Shown: positions 24,536-33,853, counted from the stretch's first letter. The stretch is 64,000 bases of DNA from JBAVVD01 sp049697115 (GCA_049697115.1 JBAVVD010000007.1:27883-91882), one strand, 5' to 3'. Numbers and translations are program-made. The notes: a model not told the origin generated them from the letters alone.

Positions 24536-26062
24536 ATGAGAAATATAAAGTCCATTTTTATTTATCTTCTGGTCTTTACGCTTTCCTTCCTGCCGCTCTT
24601 CTCCAAGGAAAAGAAGTTGACCGAAGAGCAGATGACGGCTTATCGGACCAAGCCGGCCGTGGTTCTGATCTATTCCGGCCTGTTTATCGAAATCACTTTT
24701 GGGAATGGGAACAAAGCCACCGTCCCCAATTACGGCTCGGGAAGCGGATTTTTCATCAATCAGGATGGCTACCTGGTGACCAACGGCCACGTCGTTCAGA
24801 CGTATGTGGAATACACGAATGATAAGGCCAAGGCCGCCCAGAAGGTGCTGGATGATTTTGTCATCAACACGATCGTCAATAATTTCAAACAGCAGTACGG
24901 CCGCAATCCATCCCCCTCGGAGCTCGAAAATGCTTACAAAGACTATATGAAAAAAGAGGATCCCCGTTTGACCAACCACGGCCCCATCAATTATGTGATA
25001 TTGTCCAACAACCAGGATTACAATTTTGAGGTCAAAAAATACAGCCCGTCCATTCCCGAAGGAGGGAAGGACATTGCGGTCCTGAAGATCGAAAGGGACA
25101 ACTGCCCGATTATCATGCTGGGCGATTCGGCCGACCTGACCATCCAGCAGAGAGTCTTCACCATCGGATATCCGGGAGTGGTCGATCCCAGCCGATTCCC
25201 CCTGCTCGGGCCTGAAAATACGCTGCGATCAACGATTACCGGTGGAGCCATCACGGCCCTGAAAACCGATTATAAGGGCATGTCCGTTATTCAGCACGAT
25301 GCCGCCACATCCCCAGGGAACTCGGGCGGGCCCACAGTGGATTCTCAGGGAAGGGTCGTCGGGGTTCACTCCTATGCGGCCACGGAACAGGCCGGATTCA
25401 AGTTTTGCGTTCCCATCAATACGGCCAAAGAATTCATCCGCGAAACCGGAGTGGAAATCAATCAGCCTTCGGAATTCACCAAAATTTTCAATGAATTAAT
25501 GGATGCGGTATGGTCTGAAAAATGGTTTGATGCGCAGTCCAAGGTCGCCATCGCATTAACTTACATGGAAAACCAGCCGGATTTGAAGAAGCTCCAGCAA
25601 ACCATTCAAATGGAAATCAGCCAGATGGGCGTTATCGCCAAAATCTGGATGAAGTATAAGGTCCTTGTCATACTGGTGGTCGTGCTGGTGCTTGTCCTCG
25701 TGGGTATATCTGTGCGCAGAAAAAAGGTGTCTCTCCCGTCTCCCGCAATCAAACGGGAAAAAAAGGGCGCCTATCTGCTCGGCCAATCCGGACCGCTCAT
25801 GGGAAACAAATTTCCTGTGGGTAAAGGCAGCGTTCGCATCGGACGGGATTCCGCCCGGTGCCAGATTGTTTTAACCGATGAGACGGTATCGCGGGAGCAT
25901 GCGGTCGTGGAGCCCACTCCGGACGGAAAGGCCGTCCGCATTAGGGGATTGAGCGGAACGAATCCCACCTATGTGAATGACCGCGCCATAACCGAGGCCG
26001 AACTCAAAGAGGGAGACCAGGTCAGAATAGGAAAAACGATTTTCCTGTTCAAAAAAGAATAA
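24536..26062 (+). CDS. Trypsin-like (S1C) serine protease with C-terminal TM helix and FHA domain
   Basis: A 508-residue protein. A signal or anchor helix (about 5-22) is followed by an HtrA/DegP-like protease domain with His85 (TNGHVV), Asp179 (GGKDIAVLKIE) and Ser263 (SPGNSGGP). It has no PDZ domain. Instead a helical segment, a second membrane helix (about 382-402) and a complete FHA domain (about 425-505) with RIGRDSARCQI and VSREHAVV follow. Topology implies a protease outside the cytoplasmic membrane and an FHA reader inside. It is 83 bases downstream of the FHA gene, with GGGAGG before the ATG. This looks like the output of the kinase/phosphatase pair. Confidence 0.9.
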   Translation: MRNIKSIFIYLLVFTLSFLPLFSKEKKLTEEQMTAYRTKPAVVLIYSGLFIEITFGNGNKATVPNYGSGSGFFINQDGYLVTNGHVVQTYVEYTNDKAKAAQKVLDDFVINTIVNNFKQQYGRNPSPSELENAYKDYMKKEDPRLTNHGPINYVILSNNQDYNFEVKKYSPSIPEGGKDIAVLKIERDNCPIIMLGDSADLTIQQRVFTIGYPGVVDPSRFPLLGPENTLRSTITGGAITALKTDYKGMSVIQHDAATSPGNSGGPTVDSQGRVVGVHSYAATEQAGFKFCVPINTAKEFIRETGVEINQPSEFTKIFNELMDAVWSEKWFDAQSKVAIALTYMENQPDLKKLQQTIQMEISQMGVIAKIWMKYKVLVILVVVLVLVLVGISVRRKKVSLPSPAIKREKKGAYLLGQSGPLMGNKFPVGKGSVRIGRDSARCQIVLTDETVSREHAVVEPTPDGKAVRIRGLSGTNPTYVNDRAITEAELKEGDQVRIGKTIFLFKKE

Positions 26063-26095
26063 ATCAAAAAAGAATAAGCGCCGGATAATTTCTGT

Positions 26096-26809
26096 ATGTC
26101 TTCACAGAAGCCGAAAGAGAAATCCGTACTATTGCGGCTGCTTTTCAGCAGCTTTTTGAAATTGATTCTAGGAATCGCGGTGATGGGAGCGCTCATTTTC
26201 TTCCCTGCCGGCACTCTGAGATGGGGAAAGGCCTGGACGCTGCTCCTGGTCTTTCTGGGCTGCCTTTTTGTCAATCTGTCCGTCTTAATGCGGAAAAATC
26301 CGGATTTGATCAGAGAGCGTATAAAATTGCGCCAAAAGTCCAAGAGATGGGATATAGTGATTACTTCCATTATCGGGGTGTTCGCTTTATCCCTGTTTCC
26401 TCTGGCCGGGCTGGACTATCGCTTCGGCTGGTCACCCCGCGTGACCGTTTCCCTGGTGATCGCGGCGTTGGTGATTCTCGTCCTCGGAGACCTGATATTT
26501 CTCTGGTCCATGACTGTTAACAAGTTTTTCTCGAAGCATGTTCATATTCAGAAAGAAAAGGGCCACTCGGTCGTCACAGAGGGGCCCTATCAATTTGTCC
26601 GTCATCCGGGGTATGTGGGGTGGATTCTGATGGTGGGTCCGATACCGGTCGCTCTCGGATCTCTGTGGGCGCTCATTCCTGGCGGGCTGTCCGTTCTGAT
26701 CCTGGTCATCCGGACGGCTCTCGAAGATAAAACCCTGCAGAAGGAGCTCGAAGGCTATGCCGAATACGCCAGGCGTGTCCGCTACAGGCTTTTGCCCGGC
26801 ATCTGGTGA
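26096..26809 (+). CDS. ICMT/PEMT-like membrane methyltransferase
   Basis: A 237-residue integral membrane protein with about five helices. The C-terminal half has the isoprenylcysteine carboxyl methyltransferase pattern: VVTEGPYQFVRHPGYVG, then RTALEDKTLQKELEGYAEYARR...RLLPGIW. These enzymes transfer a methyl group from SAM to lipids or small membrane substrates. The substrate is unknown. It starts about 30 bases after the protease gene and could be co-transcribed, though no functional tie is evident. Confidence 0.85.
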   Translation: MSSQKPKEKSVLLRLLFSSFLKLILGIAVMGALIFFPAGTLRWGKAWTLLLVFLGCLFVNLSVLMRKNPDLIRERIKLRQKSKRWDIVITSIIGVFALSLFPLAGLDYRFGWSPRVTVSLVIAALVILVLGDLIFLWSMTVNKFFSKHVHIQKEKGHSVVTEGPYQFVRHPGYVGWILMVGPIPVALGSLWALIPGGLSVLILVIRTALEDKTLQKELEGYAEYARRVRYRLLPGIW

Positions 26810-26842
26810 TTTGCCCGGCCGCAGACAAAGAAAGGAGAGGCT

Positions 26843-27175
26843 ATGAAAATTGAGAATGTCCCATTCACTTTGACGGATTGGAGTCAAATCAGCGCTGACG
26901 CGCACAAAGGGGAGACAGGAACTTCCTTCTGGAAGACCTTCGAAGGAGGAAATATCCGAGTGCGCATTGTGGAGTATTCGCCCGGTTATCAGGCGGACCA
27001 CTGGTGCGGCCGCGGCCATGTGCTCCTGGTCCTGGAAGGAGAGCTCTCCATCCGGCTCAAGGACGGCCGGGAATTCACGCTTTCCGCTGGAACCAGCTTC
27101 CAGGCGGCCGATGACGACGAAAATCCCCATCTGGGCTTTACCGAAAAAGGCGCCCGAGTCTTCATCGTGGATTAA
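26843..27175 (+). CDS. Small single-domain cupin (DHCW-motif type)
   Basis: A 110-residue cupin: GNIRVRIVEYSPGYQADHWCGRGH matches the first cupin box with its D-H-W-C cluster (shown in part as YQADHWCGRGH), followed by VLEGELSIRL and a second box GTSFQAADDDENPH. It is a metal-binding beta-barrel whose reaction is not established. AAAGGAGAGG lies before the ATG. Same strand as the methyltransferase, 33 bases downstream. Confidence 0.8.
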   Translation: MKIENVPFTLTDWSQISADAHKGETGTSFWKTFEGGNIRVRIVEYSPGYQADHWCGRGHVLLVLEGELSIRLKDGREFTLSAGTSFQAADDDENPHLGFTEKGARVFIVD

Positions 27176-27332
27176 AGGGGACGCCATTCATATTGAGACA
27201 TATTCAATGGAATGCATTCCTATTCCGGCGTAAGGATCGAGACCTCAGGGCGTTTGTCCGCGTGTCCCGACAGCCCAAATTAGACTATAATGTATCGTCA
27301 GGACATTTGAATTCAATTTGCAGGAGGAATTC

Positions 27333-28118
27333 ATGCGCTACCCTCTTTATCAGGTCGATGCGTTTACGGACAAACTTTTTTCAGGCAATCCCGCCGCGGT
27401 CTGTCCGCTGGAAAAGTGGCTGGACAGCGGCCTGATGCAGAATATTGCGGCCGAGAACAATCTTTCGGAGACGGCGTTCTTCGTCAAAGAAGGGGACCAC
27501 TACCATATCCGCTGGATGACTCCCACCAGTGAAGTGAATCTCTGCGGGCACGCCACTCTGGCTTCCGCCTTTGTGATATTCAATCATATTGAAAAAGGGC
27601 TGGAGAAAATTGTGTTTCATTCCAGAAGCGGCGAGCTGATTGTGACCCGGGAGGGTGATTTAATGAGCCTGGACTTTCCGGCCAATAAGCCCGTGCCCCA
27701 AAAGCCGCCGGAAGCTCTGTTGAAGGCTTTTCCCGTCAGACCGCAGGAAGTCCTGTTCAAACGGACATACCTGGTGGTCTTCAGCTCTGAGGACGAGATT
27801 AAGGCCATGAAGCCCGATATAAAGAAATTTCTTGAAGTGGAAACCCATGGAGTAATCATCACCGCGCGGGGGAAATCGGTGGATTTTGTCTCCCGCTTCT
27901 TTGCTCCGGACGTCGGCATTGATGAAGACCCAGTCACCGGATATGCCCATACGCTGCTCATTCCTTACTGGGCGGAAAAGTTGAACAAAACGAAGCTCCA
28001 AGCTCTTCAGCTCTCACGGCGCGGCGGGGAGCTGTTCTGCGTGCATGCTGGGAACCGCGTGCAGATTTCCGGGAAAGCCGTGCTGTATCTGAAGGGAGAG
28101 ATTGAACTCGAAGGCTAG
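27333..28118 (+). CDS. PhzF-family isomerase/epimerase-like protein
   Basis: A complete 261-residue PhzF-fold protein: MRYPLYQVDAFTDKLFSGNPAAV at the start (in short, QVDAFTDKLFSGNPAAV), NNLSETAFF with the catalytic Glu near residue 46, EVNLCGHATLASA, and FFAPDVGIDEDPVTGYAH. Most members outside phenazine clusters have no assigned substrate, and no phenazine genes are here. CAGGAGGA is an excellent ribosome site for ATG 27333. Its 3' half is repeated at 30959-31363 and its last ~100 bases at 36910-37011. Confidence 0.9.
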   Translation: MRYPLYQVDAFTDKLFSGNPAAVCPLEKWLDSGLMQNIAAENNLSETAFFVKEGDHYHIRWMTPTSEVNLCGHATLASAFVIFNHIEKGLEKIVFHSRSGELIVTREGDLMSLDFPANKPVPQKPPEALLKAFPVRPQEVLFKRTYLVVFSSEDEIKAMKPDIKKFLEVETHGVIITARGKSVDFVSRFFAPDVGIDEDPVTGYAHTLLIPYWAEKLNKTKLQALQLSRRGGELFCVHAGNRVQISGKAVLYLKGEIELEG

Positions 28119-28351
28119 CGGCATCGGCTCCGCGTCGGATCGCTTCGCAAGAGTTTCTGATGGCCGCCGAGACCTCGGCTGAGTGTTTTTCATGATCCTT
28201 TCTTTTTTCTTTAATCAGGGGAAGAGGCCTATCGGATTTTAGTTGCTTTTATAATTCCCATAGACTTTTTAGCCCACCTTCCGCAATTTTTTGCTCAAAG
28301 TTGACATCCATGCCCATTATTTTTCATTCATGACGATGGGAGAAGGCAAAA

Positions 28352-28825
28352 TTGGCGCATGAATGCCCATTCAGCCAGCTCAGCAGAAAACGAATTTCTT
28401 ATTTTTTAACCAGCACAGCAAAAAAGGTATTTATTATCCCTTGTAAAGAGCTTGAAAAGGATATCGACGTGCTTGTCGATCCCAGCCGGCCTAACAGCGT
28501 GAAAATCGTGCGAGCCTTGAACGATTTCGGATTCAAGAGCCTCAAGCTCAACAAAAAAGACTTCAGAGTTCGGAAACGGATCATCCAGCTCGGCTATGAG
28601 CCTCTCCGTGTCGATTTGCTGACAGTGTTGGAAGGACTCGCCTTCAATCGGGCCTGAACCGGAAAAAGCCTGGGCTATTTCGGACGAGTACGCATGAATT
28701 TCATCGGCCTTGCCGACCTCATCAGGCTAAAAAGTCGCTCGGGCCGGGCCCAGGATATGGCCGACCTTGAACTATTGCTTAAAGCCAGGCAGAAGAAACA
28801 GACGAAATCCAAGAAAAACTCTTGA
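28352..28825 (+). pseudogene. Nucleotidyltransferase relic (MNT/AbiEii-like) with in-frame TGA
   Basis: The frame reads KDIDVLVDPSRPNSVKIVRAL, GFKSLKLNKKDF, QLGYEPLRVDLLTVLEGLAFNRA, then TGA (28655-28657). It continues in the same frame GKSLGYFGRVRMNFIGLADLIRLK and RAQDMADLELLLKAR to a stop at 28823-28825. Family members usually read A-W at the TGA, so a TGG-to-TGA change is likely. The N-terminal catalytic GGY/GS region is missing (only FIIPCKELEKDID precedes). Both defects point to a dead gene. It was probably a small nucleotidyltransferase of the toxin-antitoxin or abortive-infection type. Confidence 0.65.
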
Positions 28826-29061
28826 AAAAGCCCATTTCCGGCCGGCTGGAACCCGCTCCCGGTCTCTGTCTTATGACGTCGGTTCGTCCCGAGATCTTCG
28901 CCATCCCCTCGAAACTAGAGCGCTTTGTAAAAGCTGCAGGTCAGTACGAATCTTGGAGGCGCCCCCGTCCAATACAATCCCCGATCTTTTGGTGCTGGAG
29001 GGGTGAGAAAAAACTACTCCGCACTATTGACAATCGTCTTCTAATGGGCGTCCCTGATTTG

Positions 29062-30774
29062 CTAGTTTTCAGGAGGAGATGACTCCTCATGCTTTGTGAG
29101 CAGATAGAAGCCATCTTCAAGTTGAACGATTGCCTTTCCCGGCTCCTTAAAGGCAACAACGTCACCCAGATTGATCGAGCGATTCTCCTCGGCTACAAAT
29201 TCGGGAGGAAGTTCGAATTGCAGCTTTGTTGTGTTGTAAGGCAGAAATAGCCGGGCTGCAAGTAACTTCAAGCCGAGTTTAGTGAAGTCAATTTCCTGTT
29301 CATTGCTTAGGCGCGTCTCAAAAAATACTCCTGGAATATATCCTAAGCTAGAACGAAACCAGCCAAATTCACCGATCAACATCTTCTCAGTGAGATTGGA
29401 TACTTGCTCTCCATCGAAACAAAAGAGATCCCGCCGCACTCGGCAGTAATAGGTTACACCACTACTCTCCACCCTGGAACCAGCTTGTGAGCTGAGTGTA
29501 ACTGTGAAGAGAATCAGAGGCGGATCCGCTCGGAGGAATGCGATTCTGCGTACTGAAAAATCATCATGCTTGCTCTGGATCAAAGACTTGTCAAAGATCT
29601 TACTAAATATTCCATTCCGAAAGAGAAGTAGAATGTCCTTAGATCCCTTTAAAAACTTAAACCTTGAGATGTCCACTACAAACGTGTCATCGTCAAATAC
29701 AGCAAAATCCACAATGTCTGAAATTTTTTCTTTGGGATCTGTAGGATCCTGCTGCTCAAAGGCAAGAATCATTTCTGCTTTTTCTTGGGTCAGACGGAAT
29801 AATCCTCCTTTGTAAGGGGCTCCTGTGACTGATAATATAGCAAGAATTGCATTTGAAGATATCCATGGTTCTATCACGTCTATGTAAAGAGTTGGTTCTC
29901 CTACTATGTAAGTGCGCTTCGAGGAAAAGTACAGACCGTCAATTTGCACCCCGGGCATACCGGGCAGCGGATCACCCGCCATCCAAGATTGGGTGAACTC
30001 CGTTCCGTCATAGAAAACCCAGCCTTCAGTTTTTCGTGAATTCTTTGTCGTGAAATAGATCAACACTTTGCCGTCAGGGCTCACACTTAAAACGCGGGCA
30101 TTGTTTACCTGGTAATGTTCGCCGCGCAACGTCAGTTCGTCATTTCCGCCCAGAATTTTGGCTAAGGACTCCCCGTTCCATGCAAATACTCGATATTTGC
30201 TCCCGAGGCCGACCCCAGATTCACAGGAGAGGTACAACAGGTCTTTCCCAATATGGATTGGCGTCTGATTCCGGGCAGGATTACTCCACCCTGGTGGAGT
30301 GTTGTACCGGTATAGATTTATTTTTTCCGGTTTTACCCCCTCCCTTGCTAGCATATAAGTTGATGTACGCTTTTCTCCCTGCATCAGCACAGTGCGGAGC
30401 TGACTATTCTTTAAAGAAAAGAGACCCCATTCTTCTTTTTTCTTTCCAGGAAGGCTTATTTGTGCCCAAAACACCAACACTCCAGATTCCAGCCAGAAAG
30501 TCTGGTCAAACGCTCTAAAACGCGCCCCCGGCATATCCGGAACCTCAGTGTCCTTAAGAAGCAAGGGAGCCTGTTGCCACTTGCCAGGGATTATCTGTGA
30601 AGGCGCCAGCAACTCCTGTTTTTGGGAAGATGACGGTACCGGCTGTTTTGCAATATCAATCTCATCTCCTTCTTGATCAATTGCATAGGACAAGTTTGTT
30701 ATAATTAATGACCAGCCAAGCAATAAAAACAAAACCACTGAATAAATACTAAGAACTTTTTTAAATGCCATCAT
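29062..30774 (-). CDS. Secreted protein of unknown function
   Basis: A 570-residue protein with a clear signal peptide (KKVLSIYSVVLFLLLGWSL...SYA, cleavage near residue 33). The mature part is rich in beta-strand-like segments such as ARVLSVSPDGKVLIYFTT and GLYFSSKRTYIVGEP, suggesting a propeller-like fold, but no family is recognised. ATG 30774 and ATG 30771 both follow AGAAGGAA. It is flanked by pseudogenes (nucleotidyltransferase, phzF copy), and its moderate AT-richness fits an accessory gene. Confidence 0.6.
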   Translation of the reverse strand: MMAFKKVLSIYSVVLFLLLGWSLIITNLSYAIDQEGDEIDIAKQPVPSSSQKQELLAPSQIIPGKWQQAPLLLKDTEVPDMPGARFRAFDQTFWLESGVLVFWAQISLPGKKKEEWGLFSLKNSQLRTVLMQGEKRTSTYMLAREGVKPEKINLYRYNTPPGWSNPARNQTPIHIGKDLLYLSCESGVGLGSKYRVFAWNGESLAKILGGNDELTLRGEHYQVNNARVLSVSPDGKVLIYFTTKNSRKTEGWVFYDGTEFTQSWMAGDPLPGMPGVQIDGLYFSSKRTYIVGEPTLYIDVIEPWISSNAILAILSVTGAPYKGGLFRLTQEKAEMILAFEQQDPTDPKEKISDIVDFAVFDDDTFVVDISRFKFLKGSKDILLLFRNGIFSKIFDKSLIQSKHDDFSVRRIAFLRADPPLILFTVTLSSQAGSRVESSGVTYYCRVRRDLFCFDGEQVSNLTEKMLIGEFGWFRSSLGYIPGVFFETRLSNEQEIDFTKLGLKLLAARLFLPYNTTKLQFELPPEFVAEENRSINLGDVVAFKEPGKAIVQLEDGFYLLTKHEESSPPEN

Positions 30775-30958
30775 TTCCTTCTTTTAAATAACTAATAGGA
30801 AAATCTATTTTCCACTTTTTTTATTATTATTTAACAATCAATTTGCAAAGTCAACTGGACCTCACCCAAAAACTGGTCTGAGGTGGACCCATTGACTGGA
30901 CAGTTCAGGGGCTCTCTGAAGGTGCAATAAGAGCCCGCCTGTCGTGACCATTTTATCC

Positions 30959-31363
30959 ATTCTGTTGAAGGCTTTTCCCGTCGGGCCGCAGGAGGTCCTG
31001 TTCAAACGGACGTACCTGGTGGTCTTCGGCTCTGAGGACGAGATTAAAGCCATGAAACCCGACATCAAGAAATTTCTTGAAGTGGAGACCTTTGGAGTGA
31101 TCATCACCGCGCGGGGAAAATCAGTGGATTTTGTATCGCGCTTCTTTGCTCCGAACGTCGGCATTGATGAAGATCCGGTCACCGGCTACGCCCACACGCT
31201 GCTCATTCCTTACTGGGCGGAAAAGCTGAACAAAACGAAGCTCCACGCTCTTCAGCTCTCACGGCGCGGCGGGGAGCTGTTCTGCGTGCATGCTGGGAAC
31301 CGCGTGCAGATTTCCGGAAAGGCCGTGCTGTATCTGAAAGGCGAGATTGAACTTGAAGGCTAG
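30959..31363 (+). pseudogene. Partial phzF copy (C-terminal half)
   Basis: Nearly identical to the 3' half of the intact phzF: it starts at LLKAFPVGPQEVLFKRTYLVVF and ends ...YLKGEIELEG at the normal stop. The N-terminal half with the catalytic Glu is absent. Upstream sequence (30860-30955) is unrelated to phzF. Similarity continues about 25 bases past the stop into a segment (CATCGGCTCTGCG...) also present after the other copies. It is a segmental duplication, not a gene. Confidence 0.85.
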
Positions 31364-31464
31364 GGCTAGCGGCATCGGCTCTGCGCCGGATCTCTGATCC
31401 AACCGTGAAATTTTTAGATATTTGATCCATTTCCGGGCGCGTTTATTGATTCTTCCTTCCCGAT

Positions 31465-31711
31465 GTGTCGGGAATCTACCGTCCTCGCCATCCGGAACGT
31501 ACAGTCCTCTACCGGGTGCTCTTCCATTCGTTCGACAGGTTCCTGGCCGAATATGAGGAGCGTTTCGAGCGGACCTACGGTTTCCTCCGGCCGGTCATCA
31601 AGGAGATGGTGGAGCGCTATTTGGACTGAGGAGGCGGCCGGGAAGCTCATCGTCATCGAGGAAGAATGCCCAAGAATTTCCCGCATTATCGATCTCTGCT
31701 TTATGCCATAA
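31465..31711 (+). mobile_element. IS91-family transposase relic 1 (N- and C-terminal pieces)
   Basis: Frame 31471-31629 encodes GIYRPRHPERTVLYRVLFHS, FDRFLAEYEERFERTYGFLR and VIKEMVERYLD, the N-terminal part of IS91-type (Y2) transposases, ahead of the zinc-binding cysteines. It stops at TGA 31627. A second frame from 31643 gives KLIVIEEECPRISRII, matching the C-terminal stretch of relic 2. Everything between, including the catalytic tyrosines, is deleted. It lies about 100 bases after the partial phzF copy. Confidence 0.7.
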
Positions 31712-31721
31712 ATACAGCTTT

Positions 31722-33503
31722 CTATTTAAAAGGTAACAGGCTCCTGATATATCTGCTGACCGAAAGGCTTGCCTCACTGTAGTTCGATAATATGATCATT
31801 GTGTAGTTTTTGTCGACAAACATCCGAAAATTCGCGCTCACACCGGGAGCCGCACCACCATGACCGACAACTCGCCCGAGTTTCCTACTACTGTCAATGA
31901 TGAATCCATAGCCATAATTCATGGAGCTTAACCCGGGCTTTGCTGACATGAGGAGCTCCTTTGACTCGCTGCTTATCAACAGATCCGACCTGAGTGCTTC
32001 AGCAAACTTCAGTAAATCGTCAACCGTAGAAAATCCACCGCCGGATGGAGAACCTTTGATTTTACCGGCAAAAGTAGTTTTTCTCCAAAAAGCCTTCCCC
32101 TCTTCCTGGACTTTCTCGTAACCCATCGCCAGATTCGGTAAAGTCTTATTCCGGTCGAAGCCAATTGTGTTATCCATATCCGCAGGATCATAAATGTGTT
32201 CTTTTATATAGTCCGAATAATGCCTGCCGGTGGCTTTCTCGATGATCGCGCCAAGAAGAATGAAACCGGTATTGCAGTATGCCCATCGTGTTCCAGGCGT
32301 GAAGGTTAAAGATTTCTCTTTGACAATGGGCTTATAATCTTCCAATGTTCGATATATTTCTGCTGAGGAAATAAAAAATTCATCAGTCAGATACTCGGCG
32401 ATTCCCGAAGTATGAGAAAGAAGATGGGAGATTTTTACTTTTTCACCCACCTCAGATAGAATCCAATCTGCTCCCAGATATTTTCCGATCAGGTCATCAT
32501 AAGACAGCTTTCCCTGCTCAACAAGTTGAGCGATCGCAACGGCAGTAAACATCTTGTTCATGGAACCGATACAAAATTTTGTGTTCACCTGATTGAAAAT
32601 ATTACGCTCTCTATCCGCCATCCCATAGGCCTTTTTAAAGATGGGCTTTCCTTTGCTAGCCACAAGCACAACTCCGGAAAACAAATCTTTTTCAGTACTT
32701 GTTTTGAGATAAGCATCCAGTTCCTGGACAAACTCGGAAACACTCCGTTGATCCGTTTGGCCTGTCTCCTGGGGCATTTTAAAGATGGAATCTTCTATAT
32801 CGACATTCATTTCAATTTTTTCAATAATCGTTTGCTCTCCCGTTATGTCATGATAAAAAGGAAACTTGACTCCGTCGATTTCCCTGAAATCTTTAAAAAC
32901 AACCTCAAGGCCGAAATCTTTTTTGTTTTTACTTTCATAAGATTCTTTGACGTTAAGAAAATTCTTGGCATCCAGATAGACATAACGAATGATGCCATTT
33001 TGCGATGTGATTTTGAGCTTATGGGCCTTTTGGCCATTCACATCTTCAATGCCGATCAATTCAATCTTTTGTCCTTTCTTCTCATAATCCATAAACAAAT
33101 CTCCGAAATCCGCATATCTTGTAAAAATGAGGGCTTCTTCTGCAGGGAGTATTTCAGGCTTGGAAAGTTGGGCTCGGTTGAACCACCAGGCTGTTTTGCC
33201 GTCATATCCGCAAATCATGGAGCTGGTCGGATAAAGCAGCTCTGCGGAGATAAGATTTGGACGTTTTATTGTTAAAATTAACGGCGTTTCCCTGCCCGGC
33301 TGCACATATTTTGCGGTTATTTTCAGTGATTCGACAGCTTTTAATTTCTCATGCCCGCCTCTGGCATTAATATTCTTCCCAATCAGCTCATTCAGTTCAT
33401 TGATATTCTTCTCCCCTTTTTCTTCTTTATGCCGACAGGAGCTCTCGATCAATGAAATGAATAAAAGTAGAACCAATAAAATGAGTAGAATTCTTTTTTT
33501 CAT
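31722..33503 (-). CDS. Lipoprotein: LolA-like domain fused to serine beta-lactamase-like hydrolase
   Basis: A 593-residue protein with a lipoprotein-type signal (LLLFISLIESSC, Cys near 23). Residues about 35-245 resemble outer-membrane lipoprotein-sorting/LolA-like domains (NARGGHEKLKAVESLKIT, YDGKTAWWF, KFPFYHDI). Residues about 260-590 form a class C beta-lactamase/PBP-type hydrolase with SMNK (Ser-x-x-Lys), YCN (Tyr-x-Asn) and HGG motifs. It is probably a surface or periplasmic peptidase or esterase rather than an antibiotic-resistance enzyme. AAAGG lies upstream of the ATG. Confidence 0.85.
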   Translation of the reverse strand: MKKRILLILLVLLLFISLIESSCRHKEEKGEKNINELNELIGKNINARGGHEKLKAVESLKITAKYVQPGRETPLILTIKRPNLISAELLYPTSSMICGYDGKTAWWFNRAQLSKPEILPAEEALIFTRYADFGDLFMDYEKKGQKIELIGIEDVNGQKAHKLKITSQNGIIRYVYLDAKNFLNVKESYESKNKKDFGLEVVFKDFREIDGVKFPFYHDITGEQTIIEKIEMNVDIEDSIFKMPQETGQTDQRSVSEFVQELDAYLKTSTEKDLFSGVVLVASKGKPIFKKAYGMADRERNIFNQVNTKFCIGSMNKMFTAVAIAQLVEQGKLSYDDLIGKYLGADWILSEVGEKVKISHLLSHTSGIAEYLTDEFFISSAEIYRTLEDYKPIVKEKSLTFTPGTRWAYCNTGFILLGAIIEKATGRHYSDYIKEHIYDPADMDNTIGFDRNKTLPNLAMGYEKVQEEGKAFWRKTTFAGKIKGSPSGGGFSTVDDLLKFAEALRSDLLISSESKELLMSAKPGLSSMNYGYGFIIDSSRKLGRVVGHGGAAPGVSANFRMFVDKNYTMIILSNYSEASLSVSRYIRSLLPFK

Positions 33504-33767
33504 TTATTACCTTTCCGTTTAATGGATTAAACGCGTATTTAAGAATAAGTATTTAGTTTCCTGCTGAGATGGCCGATGGCTGCCGGAGGCCTGTCACACC
33601 GACCATTCCATCTCGCCATTCTCTGAAAGCATAAATCGGACCTCAAAACCTGTCAAGGACGGTTGGACCACAAACATCACCTTCATGAAATTGATGATAT
33701 CATCGACAAAGGAGAAGTCGTTATTTTGATAGGAAAAGAAATAAAAAACTAACTTGATGAAATTAAA

Positions 33768-33853
33768 TGCCGAGGGCCGGACTCGAACCGGCACGTTTGT
33801 TACCAAGCGAGGGATTTTAAGTCCCTTGCGTCTGACTCTTCCGCCACCCCAGC
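33768..33853 (-). tRNA. tRNA-Leu (anticodon TAA)
   Basis: An 86-base gene on the minus strand: 5' GCTGGGG pairs with the 3' CCTCGGC plus discriminator A (with G-U pairs); D-arm region GTGGCGGAAGAGTC; anticodon loop CTTAAAA in a GGGA/TCCC stem; a long variable arm as in class II tRNAs; T-arm GCCGGTTCGAGTCCGGC. CCA is not encoded. Its anticodon-arm region shares 22 identical bases with a truncated tRNA-Leu copy at 36104-36151. Confidence 0.9.

Noticed and set aside
30860..30955. Possible insertion-sequence end (CTGAGGTGGACCCATTGACT) ahead of the partial phzF copy
   Set aside because: It looks like a transposon terminus, but no matching inverted end or transposase was found nearby.
33594..33806. 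70-codon minus-strand frame overlapping the tRNA-Leu
   Set aside because: It runs into the tRNA gene and shows no family resemblance.
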